In this document: positions 57,913 to 64,000 of the stretch, in pieces
Layout of the letters: the number at the start of each line of letters is the position of its first letter
How positions within the stretch are numbered: position 1 is the stretch's first letter
From: Sphingobacterium hotanense
GTDB taxonomy: Bacteria > Bacteroidota > Bacteroidia > Sphingobacteriales > Sphingobacteriaceae
Direction: 5' to 3'
Assembly: GCF_008274825.1 (NCBI RefSeq)
Contig: NZ_CP030848.1
Location: forward strand, 4,277,618 to 4,341,617
DNA length: 64,000 nucleotides
Translations under genes and position numbers: made by a program
The notes under the pieces: model-generated
What the model was told of the DNA's origin: nothing
Seen by the model: only the letters and a program-made list of their open reading frames with translations
The model's database searches: none

Positions 57913-58416
57913 TTAACGTCCAAAATAAAAGTCTTTCTTATCTACACGGTTCGGATCCTCTAGCGGATATTCCTTACGCATAGGAAAAACACCTAAATCA
58001 TCCATATTCAATATTCTTCTTAAATCCGGATGACCTTCAAAGTCAATCCCAAAGAAATCGTATGTCTCACGCTCCATCCAATTGGCACCATTCCACAATA
58101 TAGTTGCCGAAGGAATGCTTAGACTTTGCTTATCTAAAAACACTTTAATACGAATTCTGACATTGAATATCAAACTATGAACATGATAAACAACAGCAAA
58201 TGCCTTTTCCAATTCTGGATAATGCACAGCCGTGATATCGGTCAGATAGATAAATTGCAGGGCATTATCTTCCTTCAATAAACGAAGGACATCAATGATA
58301 CTTGTTTTATCTGTTACTATGGTTAGTAACCCTTTCGGCTCTGCTACATGCAGAATCTTATCACCGAACTGTGCCTGTAGCTTTTCTAATACTTGCTGAT
58401 TGGTCAACTTATCCAT
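57913..58416 (-). CDS. nuoC: NADH-quinone oxidoreductase subunit C
   Basis: I take the ATG at 58416 ([14 protein letters not shown], 167 residues), whose first codons overlap the nuoB stop in ATGGATAA; an ATG at 58428 is also in frame. The 30-kDa subunit signature is visible in [20 protein letters not shown] near 119, followed by EYPLEDPNR. It links NuoD and NuoI in the peripheral arm. Confidence 0.95.
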   Translation of the reverse strand: MDKLTNQQVLEKLQAQFGDKILHVAEPKGLLTIVTDKTSIIDVLRLLKEDNALQFIYLTDITAVHYPELEKAFAVVYHVHSLIFNVRIRIKVFLDKQSLSIPSATILWNGANWMERETYDFFGIDFEGHPDLRRILNMDDLGVFPMRKEYPLEDPNRVDKKDFYFGR

Positions 58417-58963
58417 TGTCTGTTGCAATTCCGTATTTCTCCAAGAGCGCTTTGTACTCTGGAGTATTCCTTCTGTTTAACGATTCATTTTTCACGATAT
58501 CCTGAAGGCGCAACACGCCGTCTAAGATTGCTTCAGGACGCGGAGGACAGCCCGGGACATATACATCGACAGGAATAATCTCGTCAATTCCTTGTAATAC
58601 AGAGTAGGTATCAAAGATACCGCCGCTCGATGCACATGCTCCGACAGCAATAACCCAACGAGGTTCTGCCATCTGCGTATATACCTGCTTTAATACCGGT
58701 GCCATTTTCTTTGCGATCGTACCCATCACCAAAAGCATATCCGCCTGGCGTGGAGAGAAACTTGGCCTTTCTGCTCCAAATCTCGCTAAATCGTATGTAG
58801 AACCCATCGTAGCCATAAACTCGATCCCACAGCAGGAAGTTGCAAAAGGAAGTGGCCAAAGCGAATTAGCACGTGCTAATCCAATGGCTTTATCCAAGGT
58901 CGTTGCGAAAAATCCCGCACCTTCAACACCCGGAGGCGCATCTGATAAGGTAATATTGCTCAT
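58409..58963 (-). CDS. nuoB: NADH-quinone oxidoreductase subunit B
   Basis: The 184-residue subunit binds the last cluster, N2, before quinone. All four ligands are present: the tandem C44-C45 (TSCCGIEFM), C110 (GACASSGG) and C139 (PGCPPRPE). The N-terminal 30 residues are a short helical extension. It lies 28 bases after nuoA and overlaps nuoC. Confidence 0.97.
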   Translation of the reverse strand: MSNITLSDAPPGVEGAGFFATTLDKAIGLARANSLWPLPFATSCCGIEFMATMGSTYDLARFGAERPSFSPRQADMLLVMGTIAKKMAPVLKQVYTQMAEPRWVIAVGACASSGGIFDTYSVLQGIDEIIPVDVYVPGCPPRPEAILDGVLRLQDIVKNESLNRRNTPEYKALLEKYGIATDNG

Positions 58964-58991
58964 TTCAGTTTTTTTTTAAGGAAAGTTTGGA

Positions 58992-59372
58992 TTAATCCCA
59001 ATCCAAGGCTTTCTTCTTGATGATATAAATAAACCCTAATAACAGCAAGCCCATGAAAACAAACATTTCCACAAGACCTTGCCATCCGAACTCTCTGAAG
59101 TTCACAGCCCAAGGATACATGAATATAACCTCGATATCAAAAATCACGAATAGAATTGCGACCAAGAAGTATTTAATGGAAAACGGTTGTCTGGCATTCC
59201 CAACAACCTCTACGCCCGACTCAAATGAGCCGAGTTTATTTTCAGTTCTAACCTTCGGACCAATAAGGTGCGTTCCGATGATCGTGGTAACCCCAAAGCC
59301 CACTGCTACAATTAATTGAATTAATATGGGTAGATAATCAATTGGTGTACTCTGACCTGCTAGCTCATTCAT
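58992..59372 (-). CDS. nuoA: NADH-quinone oxidoreductase subunit A
   Basis: The 126 residues form three membrane helices with the conserved loop FESGVEVVGNARQPFSIKYF near 49 and the acidic helix VIFDIEVIFMYPWAV near 76. Family members usually have Cys in the ESG..GxAR loop; here the position reads ESGVEVV. It is the first gene of the 14-gene operon, with a -7 box 31 bases upstream. Confidence 0.95.
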   Translation of the reverse strand: MNELAGQSTPIDYLPILIQLIVAVGFGVTTIIGTHLIGPKVRTENKLGSFESGVEVVGNARQPFSIKYFLVAILFVIFDIEVIFMYPWAVNFREFGWQGLVEMFVFMGLLLLGFIYIIKKKALDWD

Positions 59373-59403
59373 ACATTCAGTTTAAAGTTTATTAGTAGTC
59401 TAA

Positions 59404-59411
59404 CAAAAATA
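59404..59411 (-). promoter_or_regulatory. Probable -7 box of the nuo operon
   Basis: TATTTTTG on the minus strand matches TAnnTTTG; the leader to nuoA would be about 25 bases. The -33 region is a T run without a clear TTTG, and it overlaps the T run of the preceding terminator. Confidence 0.6.
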
Positions 59412-59424
59412 GAAAAATAAGTCA

Positions 59425-59461
59425 TAAAAAAAAGGGACTCTTGTCACCAAAAGCCCCTTTT
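59425..59461 (-). terminator. Terminator after the TPR protein gene, ahead of nuoA
   Basis: On the minus strand AAAAGGGGCT pairs with AGTCCCTTTT (one mismatch, 12-base loop) and runs into more T residues. It separates the TonB-cluster transcript from nuo. Confidence 0.85.
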
Positions 59462-59487
59462 TTCTTATTTTGAATGATTATAAATTA

Positions 59488-61230
59488 CTATTGATTTAGT
59501 ACATCAACCATTTGTTTTGCGAATGGATCTTCTGCATTGATTTTCAATGATTCAGCAAAGTGAGTCTTCGCTTTAGCTGTATCACCTTTCAAATATGCAT
59601 AATAACCTAAGTAGTTATGAGCGTCGCCTGCGTATGCTTTTTGGGCATCTGTCAAGTTTGTGCTCGAAGCAATAGCCGCTAATAACTCAGTGAAAGAACC
59701 AACGAACAATCCTTTAGCGTTCTCCGCATCGTGAATCACGTTGTCTAAAGCTAACTCAGATAAACCTTTGAAGTATAATGCATTCACTCTATACTTGTCA
59801 ATCACCTCTTGCTTTGTTGCTTTAGCTACTAAATCCAACGATTTAACAGCCGACTCTAAGTGAGGTTTTGCTTCTTGGAATTTAGCCGCAACTACTTCTG
59901 GAGTAGCTTCACCTTCTGGAACAGAAACTAATTTCGATCCTACACCGTACTCACCAGTACCCAGGTAATAGTTAGAATCGTAGTAGTAATCAGACTCTGG
60001 GTTAGAAGCTGGGAAAGCAAATAACTTCCTAGCAACTTCTTCTTCACCATCTTGTAATTTAGCGAATGCAGTTTCTGCTACTTCTTCATCTAAGTCCTCA
60101 TCTTCACTTTGTTTCGCGATAGCGATCTTTAGATCTGCATTTCCTTGAGCCTCATTCCCAGCGATGATTTCGCCCATCCCTTTGATCAAATAGTCACGCG
60201 CGATTAAACGGCTAGTATCTACTTTAGAGAATAACTGATTCATGTACTCTAGAGATTTTGCGTAATCTTTATCCTGTAAGAATGAAATATATCCTAAATA
60301 ACGGAATACTTTCGCATCAACACCTGCTTGATTCGATAATTCTTCGGAAACGGTTTTCAATTCATCGTAGTTACCCGAATAAACCAAGAAGTCAGCATAA
60401 CGTACTTTCGCGTCAAGAGATGCATCCCCTGTTAACGACAAGTACTTTTTATAGTTTTCCACTGCCTTTTGGTTGATCTCACGATATTGCTCTTCTGGAG
60501 CTTTTTTAGACGATAAGTAATATGTCTCGGCCAACTCACGGTAGATTGGACCATACTCAGGGTTTTCTGATGCCAATGTAGTCAATTGCTCCAACACCAC
60601 GTCATAAGCTTGTGCACGACGAGAGATGATAGCCTGACCAATTTTAGGCGCCAATAACTTATCATTTAAAGTCAAAGCATCACGGTACGCTACATACGCG
60701 GGGCTACTCTCACGCAAACCTGCATATGCATCTCCTAGAGCTGTCGGAATTAACGCGTCTTTAGGACCGCCTTCTTTAGCTTTGGTTAAATATTCAACTG
60801 CTTTTTTGTAGTCCGGTTTTGGCGCATCAATATACGCTCTACCGATGTAATACAAGGGTAAATAATCCTTCTTACGAAGACCAGTTGTAGCTTCAGTAAA
60901 CTTTGACTCAGCGCCACTAACATTACCTTTCTCCAACTCAACAATACCCAATCCGACAACGTTTAATTTCTCTTTTGGAGCGTTTGTTACACCTTGTTGA
61001 AAAACATAAGCAGCCGAATCAACTTTATCATTCACTAGGTGAATCTGACCCAAATAAAAATAGTTTTCACCATCTTTTGCTTTTTTCTCTACTAGTTGCT
61101 GAAGCATGCCCTTGGCTTTATCATATTGCTCCGCTTCGATAGCAGCTTTTGCGTCTTTTAAACTTTGCGCACTCACTGTACCTACAGCACCCGCTAACAA
61201 AAGACTTAAAAATAATTTGCTGTTTGTCAT
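59488..61230 (-). CDS. Exported TPR protein
   Basis: The 580-residue protein has a signal peptide (MTNSKLFLSLLLAGAVGTVSA) and is otherwise a chain of TPR helices, for example AAIEAEQYDKAKGMLQQLVE near 30, NYFYLGQIHLVNDKVDSAAY near 56 and GDAHNYLGYYAYLKGDTAKA near 534. An acidic insert (EDEDLDEEVAET) interrupts the array near 380. It is probably periplasmic and may scaffold envelope complexes. It is the last gene of the ExbD/TonB/PstS-like run, a link seen often enough in Bacteroidota to suggest a TonB-related role (inference). Confidence 0.88.
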   Translation of the reverse strand: MTNSKLFLSLLLAGAVGTVSAQSLKDAKAAIEAEQYDKAKGMLQQLVEKKAKDGENYFYLGQIHLVNDKVDSAAYVFQQGVTNAPKEKLNVVGLGIVELEKGNVSGAESKFTEATTGLRKKDYLPLYYIGRAYIDAPKPDYKKAVEYLTKAKEGGPKDALIPTALGDAYAGLRESSPAYVAYRDALTLNDKLLAPKIGQAIISRRAQAYDVVLEQLTTLASENPEYGPIYRELAETYYLSSKKAPEEQYREINQKAVENYKKYLSLTGDASLDAKVRYADFLVYSGNYDELKTVSEELSNQAGVDAKVFRYLGYISFLQDKDYAKSLEYMNQLFSKVDTSRLIARDYLIKGMGEIIAGNEAQGNADLKIAIAKQSEDEDLDEEVAETAFAKLQDGEEEVARKLFAFPASNPESDYYYDSNYYLGTGEYGVGSKLVSVPEGEATPEVVAAKFQEAKPHLESAVKSLDLVAKATKQEVIDKYRVNALYFKGLSELALDNVIHDAENAKGLFVGSFTELLAAIASSTNLTDAQKAYAGDAHNYLGYYAYLKGDTAKAKTHFAESLKINAEDPFAKQMVDVLNQ

Positions 61231-61257
61231 AATCTATTATTTACTCTTTGTTATAAA

Positions 61258-62205
61258 CTAATTTATATTATCCCTAATAATAATTTCTCTACCTGGCATA
61301 GTCGCGGGCAGTAACCCCGACTTTAACACGATACGTTGCCCACGATCACCTGTTAAGAATGCCGAAAACCCTATTCCTAATCCCAAATTGGGCTGATAAT
61401 TCAGAACGTAAAACTCCGACTTAAGTGGGTACTCATCCGTGGCAAATGTTGTCTGCGATGGCTTGAAATAACCACTTACACCCTGCTTTTCGTCGTTTTG
61501 AAGGCTTAAGATACGAATTTTATTTTCTTCTCCAAACTTCCTACGGTAATCTAAATATTGACCATAAGACATCGCCCCTATCGCATTGCTATTCGTCAAT
61601 AGGTATTCGAAAACTTCTTCTGTATTCTTTAGCCCCTTTACTGAAACACCAGAAACCTTATCAATGTTTGTTAATTCTTTCACACGTCTCAATGTGCTTG
61701 AATTTACATTGTCAAAAACTAATGTCTTTGACTTTAACTCACCTGTCAACAATGAAGACAACGTTTTTATGTCCATTGAAGTATCGGCCTCTGCAATATT
61801 ATTTACAAAAACTACGCCATCGTAGAACACCGGATAAATTCTCGGCTTAATCGATCGTTGGTCAAACCCCGCTCCTTCTTCCTTGGTCAACTGTCGAGCC
61901 AATACGGCCAACGACGCATCACCTTTTAATAAGGCATTGATCGCTTCGCGCTCCGGCAAGGGTATCAAATTAATTTTCGCATTGACGTAGCTATCTTTAA
62001 ACACCTCCACCTGCTCCAGCATAATCGGATAAATCGCTTCATCGACAATTACAGACATTTCACCCGTCAAGATATCATCTTTCGCTACAGGTGCTTCCTT
62101 AGTAGCCTCGTCTCCCCCTTCGTTCGACTTTTTCTGCGAACAGGATACAACCAAAGCTAGTCCTAAGAAAAGCATAATAATACGATATATGCTATGCTTT
62201 CTCAT
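61258..62205 (-). CDS. PstS-like phosphate-type substrate-binding lipoprotein
   Basis: The 315 residues start with a lipoprotein signal (RIIMLFLGLALVVSC, Cys about 22) and then show the periplasmic-binding-protein plan of the PstS family: ILTGEMSVIVDEAIYPIMLE near 45, LKGDASLAVLARQLTKEEG near 92 and YGQYLDYRRKFGEENKIRIL near 219. No ABC permease or ATPase genes are near; it sits between TonB and a TPR protein. It may therefore bind phosphate or another ligand as a sensor or adaptor for the TonB system, not as part of a classic Pst importer. Confidence 0.85.
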   Translation of the reverse strand: MRKHSIYRIIMLFLGLALVVSCSQKKSNEGGDEATKEAPVAKDDILTGEMSVIVDEAIYPIMLEQVEVFKDSYVNAKINLIPLPEREAINALLKGDASLAVLARQLTKEEGAGFDQRSIKPRIYPVFYDGVVFVNNIAEADTSMDIKTLSSLLTGELKSKTLVFDNVNSSTLRRVKELTNIDKVSGVSVKGLKNTEEVFEYLLTNSNAIGAMSYGQYLDYRRKFGEENKIRILSLQNDEKQGVSGYFKPSQTTFATDEYPLKSEFYVLNYQPNLGLGIGFSAFLTGDRGQRIVLKSGLLPATMPGREIIIRDNIN

Positions 62206-62241
62206 ATAACAATTAGATTGAAAAAATGCGCTAAGGATTAA

Positions 62242-62478
62242 TTAATTCCTAAAGTTATTTTGCCACAGACGAGCAAAACGCATAAATGAATAAACAATTA
62301 GGAGCACGCCAAATAGCGTTTTATACGTAGGGTCGATTGGAATCGGGAAGTTGTCCCAGAAAATAATCAGGATGCCCAATACGAAATAAAAGGCGAACAT
62401 GACTAGTCCTAAAATGGACAGAAATCGCTGTGTGGGCGATTTCTGTCTAAAATTATTTCTTGTTGAATGATTCGACAT
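62242..62478 (-). CDS. Small two-span membrane protein of the TonB cluster
   Basis: The 78-residue protein has a basic N-terminus (RNNFRQKSPTQRFLS), two helices (about 21-40 and 53-67) separated by a short loop with NFPIPIDPTYKT, and a basic tail. It lies 6 bases after tonB and 36 bases before the PstS-like gene, so it belongs to the same transcript. No known family; a structural role in the ExbD/TonB complex is conceivable. Confidence 0.75.
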   Translation of the reverse strand: MSNHSTRNNFRQKSPTQRFLSILGLVMFAFYFVLGILIIFWDNFPIPIDPTYKTLFGVLLIVYSFMRFARLWQNNFRN

Positions 62479-62484
62479 ATCGAA

Positions 62485-63366
62485 TTACATTTGTGATAAG
62501 TCTAAGCGCAAAGGAATTGAATAGCGTACAGGAACTGGACGACCGTTCTGAATACCTGGGCTCCATTTTTTAGATTTCTTAAGTGTATTGATCAACGCTT
62601 GACCAGTACCGTAAGATAAATCTCTGTTAATTTTGATGTCTGTTACATTACCAGACTTATCGATTACAAAGGATGCTTCAACTGTTCCTTTTACCCCAGC
62701 ATCAATCGCAGCTTGTGGATAAGAGTAATTGTTTTGAACCCATGAACGGAAGGCATTAACACCTCCTGGATATTCTGGTTGTACTTCGATAGCTTCGAAA
62801 TCATATACACGATTCGCATCACCACCTTCTACACCTTTTGTACTACCTGTAATCGCACCTTCAACTTTTTTCGGGCCGAACTCACCTGTAGGAACCCCAG
62901 CAGCGCCAGGTGTACCTTTCAACGTGATACGCGCAGGAGTAGCGTTTTTCTCTTTGATCTCTTCCTGAGATACAACTTCCTCTTTTACTTGTCTGGCATC
63001 AACAACCTTTGGCTCTGGGAAACGGATTAAGTCTTCCGCAGGTGGCTCTTCAGCAATACGTTGAGGAGGTGTTTCTTCTTCAGGAATTGGCTCTTCCTCT
63101 TCCTCAGGCTCAGGAATCTCTAAGTCTTCCAAGGTTACCTCAGTAACTACAGGAGCTTCCTCAACTTGTTTCTCAGGAAAAATCTTGATATCGAAAGCCT
63201 TTACGGCTACGAATAAAAGAACAACTGCCGAAACGGAGAATAAAGCGATATTTGTTGCAACTGGTGCATACTTACGTAATGCATAAGCTCCATATTCTTT
63301 ATTTCTATTCTCGAAAACGACATCTAGCCATTCTTTCTTAAATAAATCTAATTTTGAACCTATCAT
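62485..63366 (-). CDS. Energy transducer TonB
   Basis: The 293 residues show a cytoplasmic start with the Bacteroidota motif FENRNKEYGAYALRKYAP, one membrane span (about 36-58), a Glu/Pro-rich periplasmic linker (about 70-120, EIPEPEEEEEPIPEEET) and the C-terminal TonB domain (about 195-293, with YPQAAIDAGVKGTVEASFVI and NGRPVPVRYSIPLRL). It carries the energy of the proton gradient to outer-membrane receptors such as the three SusC proteins of this window. ExbD lies 27 bases upstream. Confidence 0.95.
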   Translation of the reverse strand: MIGSKLDLFKKEWLDVVFENRNKEYGAYALRKYAPVATNIALFSVSAVVLLFVAVKAFDIKIFPEKQVEEAPVVTEVTLEDLEIPEPEEEEEPIPEEETPPQRIAEEPPAEDLIRFPEPKVVDARQVKEEVVSQEEIKEKNATPARITLKGTPGAAGVPTGEFGPKKVEGAITGSTKGVEGGDANRVYDFEAIEVQPEYPGGVNAFRSWVQNNYSYPQAAIDAGVKGTVEASFVIDKSGNVTDIKINRDLSYGTGQALINTLKKSKKWSPGIQNGRPVPVRYSIPLRLDLSQM

Positions 63367-63393
63367 GTTTTTCCAATTTTTTTATCCTGAATA

Positions 63394-63951
63394 TTAGTCG
63401 TTATAGATTCCATTAGATTTTAAAACTTCAACCTCCTCAGGCTTGATTTTAGAAATCATATAACGTTTAATATCCGTGATTTTCATTTCATCTAATATAT
63501 CAACGAGGTTACGTTGAACTGATTGATCACTTGGACGAATAACGACGATTAAGTCCTTACCCTGCGCTACCTTTGGAACTTGTGCTTTCTTCTCTAAAAG
63601 AATCTTACGAATTCCTTCTTTACTGTAATCAACTACAGTTGGAGGGGTAATCGGTTTTTCCAATTGACCATAATACCAGGCAATTTTGTTATCTGAGCCT
63701 AATAGCAAAGTGATTGAGCGGTTATCCGCGATGTCAATCTCTGGTTGTTTTTCATTCCAGTCTTTGTTCTTATCAGGCATCGCAACGTCCATTGCTTGTG
63801 GCTTATTCAAAGATGTTGTAAGCATGAAGAAGGTAATTAGAAGGAACGCTAGATCCACCATCGCGGTTAAATCTACACGGCCTCCGTTTTTCTTCGACCT
63901 TACCTTACCACCTTTTTTGCCACCACCGGAGTCTTGATTTAATTCTGCCAT
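63394..63951 (-). CDS. Biopolymer transporter ExbD
   Basis: The 185-residue protein has one N-terminal membrane helix with the essential Asp in DLTAMVDLAFLLITFFMLTT (about 27-46) and a periplasmic domain with DLIVVIRPSDQSVQRNLVDI and LDEMKITDIKRYMI. With ExbB it converts the proton gradient into TonB movement. The N-terminus is Gly/Lys-rich. Another probable ExbD gene ends 9 bases upstream; ExbB should lie beyond the window. Confidence 0.93.
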   Translation of the reverse strand: MAELNQDSGGGKKGGKVRSKKNGGRVDLTAMVDLAFLLITFFMLTTSLNKPQAMDVAMPDKNKDWNEKQPEIDIADNRSITLLLGSDNKIAWYYGQLEKPITPPTVVDYSKEGIRKILLEKKAQVPKVAQGKDLIVVIRPSDQSVQRNLVDILDEMKITDIKRYMISKIKPEEVEVLKSNGIYND

Positions 63952-63960
63952 TTTACCTTA

Positions 63961-64000
63961 TTAATTTTCCTGACGTAAACCGGTAACAAAACTAAATTTG
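63961..64000 (-). CDS. C-terminal end of a second, partial gene, probably ExbD
   Basis: Only the last 12 codons are visible (KFSFVTGLRQEN, stop at 63961-63963), 9 bases before exbD. The paired-ExbD arrangement is usual in this phylum, so ExbD is the likely identity; the fragment itself is too short to prove it. Confidence 0.5.
   Translation of the reverse strand, partial: KFSFVTGLRQEN

Overview
The window looks like a chromosomal segment of a Bacteroidota bacterium, most probably from the Sphingobacteriaceae (Sphingobacterium-like). This rests on three SusC/SusD outer-membrane pairs, a FecR/ECF-sigma switch, a TonB/ExbD module, a 14-gene complex I operon with a very short NuoG, and promoter boxes of the Bacteroidota type (TAnnTTTG, at dcd with TTTG 20 bases upstream). 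The genus is an inference; there is no rRNA or tRNA in the window.

Layout. 1-7.9 kb (minus strand): an ECF sigma factor, a FecR anti-sigma factor, an STN-containing SusC, a SusD and a zinc-metallohydrolase lipoprotein, together a signal-responsive uptake locus. 7.9-9.3 kb is gene-poor and holds a possible broken gene. 9.8-16.2 kb: a second SusCD pair, divergent from a membrane-anchored AraC-type regulator. 16.2-20.8 kb: a secreted endonuclease/phosphatase-fold protein, an unknown secreted protein between inverted intergenic repeats, a zinc-ribbon protein and a long helical-repeat protein. 21.0-24.6 kb: a ribokinase, sugar-transporter and ADP-ribosylglycohydrolase operon, suggesting ribose or ribosyl salvage. 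25.0-26.0 kb: a decayed group II intron lying just past the terminator of the third SusCD pair (26.1-31.3 kb). 31.3-32.8 kb is gene-free.

32.8-46.3 kb is mostly housekeeping: pgi, divergent prfB with a programmed +1 frameshift, a SMUG2-type DNA glycosylase, a small cluster with an SPW membrane protein and a zinc alcohol dehydrogenase, dcd, a phosphopantetheinyl transferase, an AI-2E family exporter, a crotonase, a DUF5686 protein and a small lipoprotein. 46.5-59.4 kb (minus) is the complete nuoA-N operon ending in a strong terminator. 59.5-64.0 kb (minus) is an energy-transduction cluster: ExbD (two copies, one cut by the window edge), TonB, a small membrane protein, a PstS-like lipoprotein and a TPR protein.

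The genes link energy to import: complex I builds the proton gradient, ExbD/TonB transmit it to the outer membrane, and the three SusC receptors use it. I found no CRISPR array, phage, defence island or clear new multi-gene system. The points most worth a second look are the ribosyl-salvage operon, the internally deleted group II intron beside a terminator, the repeats around the 17.4-18.3 kb gene, the recoding site of prfB and several promoter boxes lying almost on the start codon.
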